This document shows positions 10,401 through 18,082 of a stretch of 64,000 bases of DNA, piece by piece. Below the pieces are notes generated by a model. That model made no database searches, was not told the DNA's origin, and saw nothing but the letters and a program-made list of their open reading frames with translations. Every line of letters begins with the position of its first letter. Positions within the stretch are counted from its first letter, which is position 1. The stretch lies in NCBI GenBank assembly GCA_964482225.1, contig CAYZWT010000001.1:124001-188000 (forward strand), written 5' to 3'. A program made the translations under genes and the position numbers. The DNA is from UBA1429 sp964482225 (GTDB taxonomy: Bacteria > Chloroflexota > Anaerolineae > UBA1429).

Positions 10401-11149
10401 TCTCGGCGGGCGATCAGGACTTGCTCAAACCGGTCCTTCACACGGCGGACGCTGTCGGCCGCAAAGGCCAGCCTTGGGCTATCAAAGATAGCCTCCTGCA
10501 CACCCGCGATGAAGCGTAGGCGCAAGTCGCGGCAGACCTCGCCCAACTCACGAAGAAAGGTCAAGTCCAGGATCAGTTCTGAGTCAGCGCGCCTTCCTAG
10601 GTATTCGAGAAGCTCATCCACCACCAGGAGTAACCCGTGGTCCGGATACTCTCCATGAAAAGCGGACATCATCTCCTCAATGGAGCGTTTGCTGTTGGAT
10701 ACTCGATCCATGGAAGGAAAACGGTAGGACACGCCCATTCCTGCCAGGTGCTCCTCCAGCTCAGCCACCAGAATGTCGCGCAGCGACATGGTGGTGGCCC
10801 CGATCTCGGTACGCACCACCTTGAAGCGTCCGGCAATCCTCTCAGCAGCGAGGGCCACCTGTCTATCGTTGAGACATCCGACCAACTCCTCATCCTCGGC
10901 CAATGCCGAGATTACCGACATCAGGTGCGACTTGCCGGTGCCATAGTTGCCCACGACCAGTAGGCCCTTGTTGTCCAGAGGTTGATCGAACTGCAGCTGC
11001 GGGATCACAAGGCCGATCAGTCTCTCTGCCATCTCGCGCGAAATGACATAGGTCTCTACTAGATGGCGTGCGGCGGTTGCCTCGTCGGCATCCCGTAGCT
11101 GGATCACGGTCTCGATGGGTTCGAACTGGATCAGGTCTCGATACTTCAT
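7412..11149 (-). CDS. brxC: BREX P-loop ATPase BrxC (DUF6079 family)
   Basis: A 1245-residue soluble ATPase. Walker A GNYGTGKS is at 67-74 and Walker B LLLVVDE at about 173-179, within a DUF6079 N-terminal AAA+ domain. A single zinc-knuckle half (CPHCG) and long coiled-coil-like helices rich in R, L, E and Q occupy the last third. BrxC is the largest BREX core ATPase and is required for both methylation and phage exclusion. The start ATG at 11149 lies 27 bp after the brxF stop and the stop lies 3 bp before the AlbA_2 gene, giving a compact operon. Length and architecture agree with BREX-3 BrxC; a DUF6079 protein of another defence system is the main alternative. Confidence 0.8.
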   Translation of the reverse strand: MKYRDLIQFEPIETVIQLRDADEATAARHLVETYVISREMAERLIGLVIPQLQFDQPLDNKGLLVVGNYGTGKSHLMSVISALAEDEELVGCLNDRQVALAAERIAGRFKVVRTEIGATTMSLRDILVAELEEHLAGMGVSYRFPSMDRVSNSKRSIEEMMSAFHGEYPDHGLLLVVDELLEYLGRRADSELILDLTFLRELGEVCRDLRLRFIAGVQEAIFDSPRLAFAADSVRRVKDRFEQVLIARRDVKHVVAERLLKKTAEQQVRIRQHLMPFARCYGRMNERMDEFVRLFPVHPDYIDAFERITSVEKREVLRTLSVAMRRLLDQDVPEEHPGLIAYDSYWMTLRGNPSFRAIPDIRAVIDCSEVLEARIEQAFTRPAYKDMAIRIIHGLSVHRLTTGDIYTTLGATPEELRDSLNLYQPGIEELGGDPADDLLSQVETVLREIHRTVSGQFISFNPENGQYYLDLKKTDDYDANIERRAESLDASLLDRYYYEALKRVMECTDQTYVTGYRIWQHEVEWPEHKAARQGYLFFGAPNERSTAVPPRDFYIYFLQPYDAPPFKDEKKPDELFIRLTNTDEALLKALRGYAAAIDLASTASGHAKAAYEAKATGETGFLRDLVQWLQRNMATAFQVTYQGRTKTLTEWTKGRTLRELGAGGAFEHINFRDLVNAVAGICLSPHFQDQAPEYPSFSVLITGANQAQAAQDALRAIAGQMRTRQATAVLDALELLDGERLDPYRSRYAKHVLEVVKRKGHGQVVNRAELIQDATGVEYLAPQTLRLEPDWVVVVLAALVYAGEVVLAVPGKKLDATGLAQLAATSVDELAQFRHIERPKEWNLPALRALFELAGLAPGLAQDVTMGREAPVQQLLTAITNLVQRIVLAQQAMREGLVFWGKSLLTEDEAQRLRTRLEETKVFLESLQAYNSPGKLKNLRYDTPEINAHREGVRALGELEALHGLAADLGPTASYLSTAEAVLPSDDPWSEQVKAARSDVLAQLADPAQRGAASFRQQTQRRLAELKRAYLQRYLAAHTRARLGVNEDRRKVQLMSERRLKALQELATIELMPRQQLVELQNRLANLKSCFTLTEHDLDATPVCPHCGFRPASEATSAAAGRALDGLDDAMERMVDDWTQTLLANLEDPTIVASLALLRPEARRQVEAFISSRSLPDPLDAELVLALQEALSGLARVAVSLEDLRAALLAGGSPATPEEMKKRFESYLDQLTRGQELGKVRIVLE

Positions 11150-11176
11150 CCGTCTACCCTCTTGAGGTCTTGTCCG

Positions 11177-11656
11177 TTATCGAAACGCTGTTGGCTCTGG
11201 GCTCGCGATCAGGAGCCCGTCCAGCGGGTAGCGCCGGTACTCGGGGTGCCCTGGGGCTGCATAGATCAGATGCCCTTCATCAACGCATCCGCTCCACGCT
11301 GCGACGACGGCCTTATTACGCGACAGCCCCTGCAACAATCGAAGCGGATCTTGCTTATAGGCAACGTCAAACAGCAGCTCGATGTTATCCAGTAGAACTA
11401 CCTGACCTCTGGCGACGCTGACGATCTCACCCAACAGGCGGGGCAACTGCAACACCCGTTGGCGTTCGGTGAGGCCAAGCATGCGAAGAGAGAGCTCCAG
11501 ATTCACATTGATCCGCGGTGCGCCCGTGCGATCGCACACCGCGCATAGCGTCGAGGTCTTGCCCGCACCGACGGGCGCCACGAGCAACAACAGCCGGTGA
11601 TATAGCGCGGCTGCGTGATCGATCTTCTGCACTATCTGTTCCGCAACGGCATCCAC
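11177..11656 (-). CDS. brxF: BREX type 3 P-loop protein BrxF
   Basis: A 159-residue single-domain P-loop ATPase. It has APVGAGKT (27-34), a hydrophobic Walker B strand ending VVLLDN (about 87-92) and a C-terminal segment with the GHPEYRRYPLDGL pattern. BrxF is the small NTPase at the head of type 3 BREX operons, directly upstream of brxC, which is exactly its position here. Its mechanism is not established; it is thought to work with BrxC. The ATG at 11656 has only a weak ribosome site. It sits 13 bp downstream of the excisionase-like HTH gene, suggesting one promoter upstream of that regulator serves the whole operon. Confidence 0.75.
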   Translation of the reverse strand: MDAVAEQIVQKIDHAAALYHRLLLLVAPVGAGKTSTLCAVCDRTGAPRINVNLELSLRMLGLTERQRVLQLPRLLGEIVSVARGQVVLLDNIELLFDVAYKQDPLRLLQGLSRNKAVVAAWSGCVDEGHLIYAAPGHPEYRRYPLDGLLIASPEPTAFR

Positions 11657-11669
11657 CGTGAGCGCCCTT

Positions 11670-11864
11670 TCATCGGTTCAGATTGCAGGCGGGCATCTGG
11701 GCGAGCCAGGAATCTATCGCTTCCCGCAGAAACCGCCAACGGCGGCCAACTTTTTGAGCTGGGATTCGTCCTTCTCGTACGAGTTTGTAGAGCGTCGATT
11801 TCGGGATCTTGAGGTATGCGGCGAGTTCCTCGATTGTCAGCACATCGATCTGCTGCGTCTCCAT
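11670..11864 (-). CDS. Excisionase-type MerR-like helix-turn-helix protein
   Basis: A 64-residue protein of the excisionase/DNA-binding-domain family (HTH_17). It has LTIEELAAYLKIPKSTLYKL followed by the wing GRIPAQKVGRRWRF and a recognition-helix tail. Family members bind DNA as recombination directionality factors or local transcription regulators. The ATG at 11864 follows GAGGTG; an in-frame start at 11897 has none. It lies between the recombinase and brxF on the same strand, so it could steer excision of the island, repress the BREX operon, or both. Confidence 0.75.
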   Translation of the reverse strand: METQQIDVLTIEELAAYLKIPKSTLYKLVREGRIPAQKVGRRWRFLREAIDSWLAQMPACNLNR

Positions 11865-11921
11865 GGGGGCACCTCTTGGGCGGCCGTCATATTTCAAAAG
11901 GCAGTATCCCGCTGCAGAGTC

Positions 11922-11950
11922 AAGTTACAGTTAGTGCCAGTTGATGTCAA
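11922..11950 (-). promoter_or_regulatory. Candidate promoter for the HTH-brxF-brxC operon
   Basis: On the minus strand TTGACA (11945-11950) is followed after 17 bp by TAACTT (11922-11927). The -35 is perfect and the -10 is weak. It lies 58 bp upstream of the HTH start codon, the only sizeable gap ahead of the defence operon. Confidence 0.45.
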
Positions 11951-12073
11951 GCCGTTCCTGACAGTTGCGCACACCGAAAAGCGGTGCTGGGCGCGTACTC
12001 TTCCGTATGCACGTGCCGTCGGCAAGGTTAGTGATCGTTCAGCTCACCCCAGCTAGCCGGAGCGCGAGACTCC

Positions 12074-12979
12074 TCACAAAGCATGTTCCTGCAGCTCTCT
12101 TTTCACTGCTTCCTGTGCCAGTTGCACATAGATTGAAGTGGTCTTGAGGCTGGCGTGGCCCAGTACCTCCTGCACCGTGCGCAGGGACGTGCCCTGGGCG
12201 ACATGGTGCGTCGCAAAGGTGTGTCGCAATGTGTGCACGCTGGCGCCTGTGATGCCGACCTCTGTCAGGTACTTGGCTACCATCTGCTGGACCGCCCGCG
12301 GGCCCATGGGCAGCCCGAACTTGGTCACGAACAGAGCTTCACCCCGCTGCGGCCTTACGTCCAGCCATGCCTTTACCGCGCGGCAGGCCTTGTGGTTGAG
12401 GGGGATCCAGCGCTCTTTGCGGCCTTTGCCCAGAATGTGCAGACGCCCCACCGTCTCGGCGTCTCTGGTGATGCGCCCCGGGAGCTGGACGTCGCCTACC
12501 TGCAACTTGGTCAACTCGGAGAGGCGCATGCCGGTTTGCAGGAACAGCTCGATGATGGCGGCATCCCGTGGATGATGGCTGCAGGCACGCAGCAGCGCCT
12601 GGTACTCGACTTTGCTTAGCACCCTGGGTTCTTTCTGCTCGCTGCGTGGCGGCCTGAGTTGCTCCGCCGGGTTGTTGGGGATCGCTCCGGAGCGGTAGAG
12701 ATACGCGAAAAGCGACTTGCAGGCGTAGGTCTTGCGACGACGTGACGCGCCGGCCAACCCACGTTGGTCCAGGTGGGCGAGATAGGCCTCCAGGGTGCGG
12801 GGCGAGACGTCGGCTGGTGCGCTACAGCCATGCCCTTCCAGGAACCCGACCAGATCCCGGAGATCGTCCGTGTAGCTGAGGCGGGTCTTATGCGCATAGT
12901 TACGCGAGGGCATGTAGGTGCGCTCGTACGCGCTCAGGGCCTCGCGCAGGTCGTGGATGATGGTTGTTTGTGTGTCCAT
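12074..12979 (-). CDS. Tyrosine recombinase/integrase (XerC/D-like)
   Basis: A 301-residue tyrosine recombinase. An N-terminal SAM-like core-binding domain (about 10-105) precedes a catalytic domain with all expected residues: R152 (TGMRLSEL), K185 in GKGRKE, H249-xx-R252 (HTLRHTF), H275 (LGHAS) and nucleophile Y284 (TSIYVQL). These enzymes cut and rejoin DNA at short core sites to integrate or resolve elements. It lacks the extra helix that defines integron integrases. Position next to an excisionase-like gene and a defence operon suggests it moves this island, although a housekeeping Xer role cannot be excluded. The ATG at 12979 has no strong ribosome site. Confidence 0.88.
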   Translation of the reverse strand: MDTQTTIIHDLREALSAYERTYMPSRNYAHKTRLSYTDDLRDLVGFLEGHGCSAPADVSPRTLEAYLAHLDQRGLAGASRRRKTYACKSLFAYLYRSGAIPNNPAEQLRPPRSEQKEPRVLSKVEYQALLRACSHHPRDAAIIELFLQTGMRLSELTKLQVGDVQLPGRITRDAETVGRLHILGKGRKERWIPLNHKACRAVKAWLDVRPQRGEALFVTKFGLPMGPRAVQQMVAKYLTEVGITGASVHTLRHTFATHHVAQGTSLRTVQEVLGHASLKTTSIYVQLAQEAVKRELQEHAL

Positions 12980-12986
12980 GTTATTG

Positions 12987-13078
12987 CTTCGCCTAACTGT
13001 CCTTCAGGCGTTGGTTATTGATATCAAACGGGTCTGTGCACCCGTGTTTCCTTCGCCTAATGTGGATTATGCGAAGGG
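12987..13078. repeat. Short repeats upstream of the recombinase gene
   Basis: CTTCGCCTAA occurs twice in direct orientation (12987-12996 and 13051-13060). The second copy forms an inverted pair CCTTCGC/GCGAAGG closing at about 13077. Between them ACGGGT/ACCCGT (13028-13045) makes another hairpin. Recombinase operators or a core crossover site are plausible; no matching second site was found by eye. Confidence 0.3.
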
Positions 13079-13146
13079 ACAGCATACTTTGAATTGTACA
13101 TGTCAGAATAAAAGAAATCAAAACGACAATAAGAGATTAATACCGT

Positions 13147-16100
13147 TTAACTTCCGATATACTGAAATCCAGCCCAGAAAAATGGGTCCGCAAATGGCCT
13201 TTCCTCCGGGTGTGCCGCATAGTACTGATATGCCATCATCAAGGACAGATCTGTGCTCTTTGCCTTGTCATATGCAGATCGAAGCCACCGCACGAGATCT
13301 AGCTCTCGAACAGTGCTTCTGGCCAGCCATAATTGGGCCTCACGAAGGGCCGATGCAGGGGCTAGCCCGTCAGTGCGGTGGAGTCCGTAAAAGTGCCTAA
13401 AGAGAAGGAACGTAGCCAGATCAGATGAAACCCACATGGAGCCGATCACTCCATGGGCTCCAGCGCAAAGAAACCCGGTAGGTAGCCCAAAGCCGTCATT
13501 CGGGACAAGCGCAAAGTCGCGCAGAGCAGTTTGACATGCGGATAGAACGACCAGTTTTGCGCGAGCAAGATCACCGCAGAGCAGAACATCATGGAGACTA
13601 AGGACCATACCATCTGCGAGGTACAAACCAGATGACAGATAGTCGATTGGATCGAACACCCCGTGACAGGCAAAGTGAAGGTAGTCCGCGTCTTGCCATA
13701 CATCCAGCACTGCATCCGGTGATGCATTCGCCCCTGAGAGTCGGGTGCTGCACCCTTTCGCAAAAGCCGAACATGCTGACTCTGCCTCCAAGCCTACAAA
13801 TCGTGCCATGAGCTCTCCGGCGCCTTTCTTATCGTATTGCTTGGGATGGCCTTGAGGCAGTTCGGATGACTCAACGGCAACGATACGGTGAGACGTTGAG
13901 GAAGAACCTGCCCGATCTACCCTAAGGAGGCTGCTTGAGGGAAGATACGAGATATCGATCAGATCGATTACGCGCTTGCCCGAGGCGAGTTCCCCAGCAT
14001 GAAGAGGAAGAAAAGCTAGCTTGCCACACGGTATAATCGTGCACCCACGGTATTCGTGTGCAAGGAGAAGGTCGACGATTGGCTGCATCAGTTCCTTTCC
14101 CAGCGTGCCAAGGTGAGATGCAAGCCAGTCAAGTAAGCCCACCCTATCATCAAGTGCGGCGGAGTGTAGCAGGTTTATCGTGTTTGAATGATCGTACAGC
14201 AACTCATCAACCGTCTTCGAATCCATCGCATCTGACCAATATGCTTTGTACTCTCTCTCACACACCTGGCCAGGTAACACGACAAGTGTCACGCATCCCT
14301 CGGATGTGGCAACCATGTAGACGATTGGACTCGACAACTCGCCAGTGTTGTGAGGCTGAACCGAGTGTTGCTCACTGGCCACGCCGGGCGGTTCGCCGAG
14401 TTTGGAGGCAAGCAGAGCGTCAATATGCAGTGCTGCCTCGATCATCTCGTCGGTAGCATCCTGTAACCTCAGGAGATCGAGGTCTCCCGCTTCGTCCAGA
14501 GATAGAACTCTAGACCTAATCTCAGCGCGCCTCAATCTGGCGCTAGCTTCCATGATAGAGTGTCGCAGGCCTACATCCGCCACTGCCAAGGCACTGTACT
14601 CCGCGACAGACTGGCCCTTCTCCGCAAGGTCTATCGCGTCGCAATATAGTCCCAAGCGAGTTGCGGCATAGCTGGCCTGAAAGAAGAAATCGCGGAGACT
14701 GGCCCCAATCATGCTGCGAGTGGCAGGTCTTTCGCGCGTTGATAGTAGCTGGCTCGCCAGGGGTAGCATTGTACTGAGCTCGCGGTAGGAGTCTTCCCAC
14801 AGACCTAGCTTGGCATAGAGCTTCGCCAGCAACTGTGAGGCCAACACGCGCTCCTCATGGGCCGCTATAGCCCCAAAACCCTCAACTGCCGTCTCTAGCA
14901 GGCTGATCACTTCATGGATAGGGCGCGCTGTATCGTGAGTGCCATGACGCATATATGCTTCGGCGAGACCGAGACACGCGGCAGAGCATTGCTTCAGGGC
15001 GCCGCGAGCAGCGAATATCTCAGAAGCTTCCTCATAGCTCGCAACCGCCTTCTCGTAACAGCCTTCCACCCCCTGGTCTGCCAGTTCATCGCACACAACT
15101 CCTATATTGAAGAGCGTTGATCCGTAGTCGATCGATGTGCCTGTTGCCTTGCGTAGACGAAGCGCCTCCTCCAAGCACTCCAGTGCCTCAGCCAGACGAT
15201 GGCGACTTCTGCCTTCATGACACGACAAAAGCGCAATCCCCTTGTTTGTGAGGATCATCGAACGGAGATCATATCGCTCCGAGTACAGAATGGTTTCGAG
15301 AGCAGAGTCATAGCATTCAAGCGCTTTGCTGATCGCCTTGTGCGAATCGATCACACGGAGATCCATCAGTGCGTTTCCTAGACCGTTGAGAATCTGTGCC
15401 CTCAGGAAGGCGTCAGAAGCCTCGGTCGCAGAACGCCGTGCCTCCTCAAAGCACGCGATGGCTTGAAATGTGTTCGCGGTATGTATCCCGACATCCAAAC
15501 CACGGAAGAAAGCGCCTATCTGAAAGATAACATGAGCTCGGATTAGGGGGATGGTAATGAGACTGCTCTCTCGGTGTAGTTGTCCGATCTGATCATAGAT
15601 GTCCGTAAGATCACGAACACTCCCCATCCTGCATAGAGCAGCCCGCGACTCCGCTACCCTGAGACGAAACAACGCTTGCTCGATGGGAGAGACCTGGCAC
15701 GAGAGCCGCTCACATGCTAGGCTATACAACGTCTCTGCTCGTCTGGCCGAATCAACGGACAGCTCTTCGTCGTATAGATAGGAGTCGCCAAGCATGTGAA
15801 GCGCCTGTAGAAGCGTCCAGACGCTATACTTGTTAGCATTGTTGAGCATGGAGTTGAGTTGCTTGCGAGAGATTGTTCCAAGGGTGACAATTCTACCCTT
15901 GATAGCGGCCCAGAGCGCCTGCAGATTCTGGTATGTTATGCTGTACCTTGAGGCTTCTGCCCCTGGGTCTAGCAGCCCTAGAGACTCAGACAAGCACCCT
16001 GCAGCCAATACTAGACTGTGCAGATCCTCGCCTGACGAGCGACGAAAGTGTATGACAGATAGATCCCAAAGCGTAGCAGCGCGCAGACTCGGTACGGTGT

Positions 16101-16536
16101 CCCTGGGGCGGTGCCGAAGAGCTGTCTGAAAGCACTCTTCCGCTAACTTCATGCAGCAGCCAGGCTTCTGATTCTCGATCTGCATAAGGATGCCCCCCAA
16201 ACTGCACATGACAAGCGCGTAAGTGAGGGGGTGCTTCTCCGGAACAAAGACTTCCAGTGCTTGATTGACCAATGCTAGGGCCTTCTCAGCAGGAGTTGCA
16301 TCCACTGAGGAACAACGTGAGTACGCCACTGCGAGTTCATGGCGCAGTTCGGCATACATTACATCCGGCATCTCCTGACCAGAGCCTAGAATCGCTTCGA
16401 GAGACTCGATCTCGAGCGGGATTAGCGATGGATCCGATTGTCTGCGCCGTGCAACATCACGATACACGAGCCATGGAGAACGGAGCGATTCTGGAACCGA
16501 ATACTCGTATTCGCCATACAAACTCTGTTCCTTCAT
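13147..16536 (-). CDS. TPR-CHAT caspase-like protease protein
   Basis: A 1129-residue protein. Roughly residues 40-640 are helical TPR-type repeats (recurrent YxxALxxYxxAL and ALExxEEALRLR patterns). The last ~180 residues are a CHAT domain: catalytic His at about 958 in FACHG and catalytic Cys at about 1001 in VLSACQT, followed by GAHGVIGSMW. CHAT domains are caspase-family peptidases; TPR-CHAT fusions act in bacterial immunity and cell death, Csx29 of type III-E CRISPR being one example. No signal peptide or membrane segment is seen. The ATG at 16536 follows GAGGT; an ATG at 16578 is less likely. Its neighbours (recombinase, BREX-like genes) support a defence role, but its trigger and substrate are unknown. 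Confidence 0.82.
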   Translation of the reverse strand: MKEQSLYGEYEYSVPESLRSPWLVYRDVARRRQSDPSLIPLEIESLEAILGSGQEMPDVMYAELRHELAVAYSRCSSVDATPAEKALALVNQALEVFVPEKHPLTYALVMCSLGGILMQIENQKPGCCMKLAEECFQTALRHRPRDTVPSLRAATLWDLSVIHFRRSSGEDLHSLVLAAGCLSESLGLLDPGAEASRYSITYQNLQALWAAIKGRIVTLGTISRKQLNSMLNNANKYSVWTLLQALHMLGDSYLYDEELSVDSARRAETLYSLACERLSCQVSPIEQALFRLRVAESRAALCRMGSVRDLTDIYDQIGQLHRESSLITIPLIRAHVIFQIGAFFRGLDVGIHTANTFQAIACFEEARRSATEASDAFLRAQILNGLGNALMDLRVIDSHKAISKALECYDSALETILYSERYDLRSMILTNKGIALLSCHEGRSRHRLAEALECLEEALRLRKATGTSIDYGSTLFNIGVVCDELADQGVEGCYEKAVASYEEASEIFAARGALKQCSAACLGLAEAYMRHGTHDTARPIHEVISLLETAVEGFGAIAAHEERVLASQLLAKLYAKLGLWEDSYRELSTMLPLASQLLSTRERPATRSMIGASLRDFFFQASYAATRLGLYCDAIDLAEKGQSVAEYSALAVADVGLRHSIMEASARLRRAEIRSRVLSLDEAGDLDLLRLQDATDEMIEAALHIDALLASKLGEPPGVASEQHSVQPHNTGELSSPIVYMVATSEGCVTLVVLPGQVCEREYKAYWSDAMDSKTVDELLYDHSNTINLLHSAALDDRVGLLDWLASHLGTLGKELMQPIVDLLLAHEYRGCTIIPCGKLAFLPLHAGELASGKRVIDLIDISYLPSSSLLRVDRAGSSSTSHRIVAVESSELPQGHPKQYDKKGAGELMARFVGLEAESACSAFAKGCSTRLSGANASPDAVLDVWQDADYLHFACHGVFDPIDYLSSGLYLADGMVLSLHDVLLCGDLARAKLVVLSACQTALRDFALVPNDGFGLPTGFLCAGAHGVIGSMWVSSDLATFLLFRHFYGLHRTDGLAPASALREAQLWLARSTVRELDLVRWLRSAYDKAKSTDLSLMMAYQYYAAHPEERPFADPFFWAGFQYIGS

Positions 16537-16653
16537 TGATGGTACCTCAGTCAATAGATCTATCTCGCCCCACGCCACTCGGCGGAGAGACCTACCTAGG
16601 GCATTGCCAAAACTTCCTGTGAAAGCTAAATAGGAACACTCCTGAAAGTAACT

Positions 16654-16682
16654 ATTCTAAAAAAGCTTGACATGACGGGCAA
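16654..16682 (-). promoter_or_regulatory. Promoter for the TPR-CHAT gene
   Basis: On the minus strand TTGCCC (16677-16682) and TAGAAT (16654-16659) are separated by 17 bp, 118 bp before the start codon. It overlaps a plus-strand promoter (16667-16695), so the two transcripts may interfere. Confidence 0.45.
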
Positions 16683-16695
16683 TCTCCCCTATCCT
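16667..16695 (+). promoter_or_regulatory. Divergent plus-strand promoter
   Basis: TTGACA (16667-16672), a 17-bp spacer and TATCCT (16690-16695) point into a gene-free, strongly structured segment that ends in a terminator-like hairpin. Confidence 0.45.
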
Positions 16696-16701
16696 GGAGT
16701 T

Positions 16702-16846
16702 GATCGATAGGACGAGGGCCGCCGGTGTTGCGAGCACCGTCAGCCCTCTGACCCACCAGCTGATCGTCCCAGCCGGGGGCTGCTTGCATTGTAGCCGTGC
16801 GCCGCCTTCCCGCGCAAGTCAGCTGGGAGGCGGCGCTTTGCGTTTT
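16702..16846 (+). ncRNA. Candidate structured small RNA
   Basis: About 145 nt between a good sigma-70-type promoter and a terminator-like hairpin, with no convincing long coding frame. The 5' part has a two-tier hairpin: GAGGGC/GCCCTC (16714-16719 with 16743-16748) around GGTG/CACC (16724-16727 with 16735-16738). The 3' part has GCCGCCTTCCC/GGGAGGCGGC (16801-16811 with 16825-16834), followed by a T-rich tail. It does not match SRP RNA, tmRNA, RNase P or 6S motifs that I can recall. It could be an antisense, regulatory or mobile-element RNA. Confidence 0.35.
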
Positions 16847-16864
16847 GGGGGAAAGGAGGAGGCC

Positions 16865-16909
16865 ATGGTCGCGGCCAGCGGCGGCGGCGGCACCGCCGCG
16901 CTCCGGTAG
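16865..16909 (+). CDS. 14-codon ORF with strong ribosome site (possible leader peptide)
   Basis: ATG at 16865 follows GGAGGAGG within AAAGGAGGAGG and encodes a 14-residue Gly/Ala-rich peptide (MVAASGGGGTAALR) ending in TAG. The ribosome site is much better than expected by chance, but the peptide has no recognisable function and conservation is unknown. It lies just after the candidate small RNA terminator, converging on the minus-strand gene that ends at 16916. Confidence 0.25.
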   Translation: MVAASGGGGTAALR

Positions 16910-16915
16910 GGTGCG

Positions 16916-17599
16916 TCACCACTCCCAGCGCAGCAGGTAGCACTCGTTGAGCCTGGGCTTGAGGCAGACCCAGACGAGCTCCTGCCCGCCATCGGGGAGG
17001 TACCGCCAGTGACTCTTGCTCAGGGCGGTCGTCTGACCGGTGCTCTGCACCGTGACGACCGCCCGCCGGCATCTGCGCTGAGCCGGAAAGACCAGGCGCA
17101 CCTCGAGGCGTTGGGTGCGGTGGTAGATCCCGGTTTCCCAGCACTCGCTGGGGCGGGTGAACCCTCCGAGCACCGTGCGATGGGTGTTGAGGGTGAGCTG
17201 GTCGCCCCGGCTCTTGATCTCTCGCAGGGAGATGAGCACCACATGGCGGGTGCCCTCCTTGTAACAGTCCACGGGCGCCCCCGGCGAGCAGCGGTACTCG
17301 TGCAGGATGTCGCCATCCCCCCAGACATAGTCCAGCAGAGCGGCCACATGGTTCTGGTGGAAGCGCACCTGCTTGACCGTCTCCACCGTGGCAGTCTGCC
17401 CCTGAGGGTCCAGCAGCGTCACCGTGCGATGCAGCGAGAGCACCTCGTAGAGCCCCTGGGTGCGGCGCTCCTGCAGCCAGACGGCCAGGCGCTGCACCAT
17501 GGTAAAGAGCTGCTGAAAGAGGGGGAGCAGGCGTTCGGGGGTGATGTGGGCGAGATCGAGCATACAGACCCATTGTAGCATGTCGGGCGCCTGGATCAA
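16916..17599 (-). CDS. Conserved-looking hypothetical protein
   Basis: I do not recognise this 227-residue protein. It is soluble with no signal peptide. Codon use and amino-acid balance (regular hydrophobic strands, many R/H/W residues) look like a genuine protein. The centre alternates strands and charged turns, as in a beta-rich fold; the C terminus is rich in R and W (CYLLRWEW). Start candidates are 17599, 17581 and 17563, none with a good ribosome site. It is the last gene of the minus-strand plasmid-like block and is separated by about 130 bp from the zinc-ribbon gene. Confidence 0.55.
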   Translation of the reverse strand: MIQAPDMLQWVCMLDLAHITPERLLPLFQQLFTMVQRLAVWLQERRTQGLYEVLSLHRTVTLLDPQGQTATVETVKQVRFHQNHVAALLDYVWGDGDILHEYRCSPGAPVDCYKEGTRHVVLISLREIKSRGDQLTLNTHRTVLGGFTRPSECWETGIYHRTQRLEVRLVFPAQRRCRRAVVTVQSTGQTTALSKSHWRYLPDGGQELVWVCLKPRLNECYLLRWEW

Positions 17600-17725
17600 C
17601 GCTCTGGGGCCACGAGCAAGTGAACAGTGGAGTGAACTCGGGGGGAAATGGGGAGCGGCGCAGGCGGGAAGGAGAGAAAGGCGAAAATGCCTCTCAACTC
17701 GATCCCACCTGCACCGTCGGACAGT

Positions 17726-18082
17726 CTAGCTCGTGGGCTCTACGATCTCGTATTGCCCAGGCCAGACCGCCCAGCGACAGCCCTGCTTGTCCCGGCAGGA
17801 GAAATCCGGCCAGCGGCTTTTGCTGGCGTCTCCTTGCTTGCCGGAACGGTTGTCCCATACTGCCCCTTGGCATTGGGGACAGCGCAGGCCGTCGAAACGT
17901 ATCTTTGCTCTGGATCGCGGCTTCTCGTTCCCCCGAGCCTTGACGAGGGTGAACCCGTGATCCTGGAGCCACTGTCTGGAAGCCTCATAGCTGGCGATCA
18001 ACTCCTTGGCCTCCTTCTCCGTCGTCTCGAAGAAGACGCGATGGCCGTCGGCGTCCTCGCACTCAAAAAGCAAACGCGCCAT
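17726..18082 (-). CDS. Small C-terminal zinc-ribbon protein
   Basis: A 118-residue protein with a helical N-terminal half and a C-terminal zinc ribbon: CPQC at about 67-70, then a WDNR segment and CRDKQGC near residue 97, ending WAVWPGQ. The pattern of cysteine pairs around 'WDNR...PDFSC' recurs in phage and plasmid proteins linked to DNA handling, but no activity is established. ATG at 18082 has a strong AGGAGG ribosome site. It overlaps the 3' end of the PD-(D/E)XK nuclease gene by 20 bp, so the two are translationally coupled and may act on the same DNA substrate. Confidence 0.7.
   Translation of the reverse strand: MARLLFECEDADGHRVFFETTEKEAKELIASYEASRQWLQDHGFTLVKARGNEKPRSRAKIRFDGLRCPQCQGAVWDNRSGKQGDASKSRWPDFSCRDKQGCRWAVWPGQYEIVEPTS

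Noticed and set aside
12991..12997. RYYYAAC-type core (GCCTAAC) suggesting an integron attachment site
   Set aside because: The recombinase lacks the integron-specific insertion, no array of gene cassettes follows, and a 7-bp match is expected by chance.
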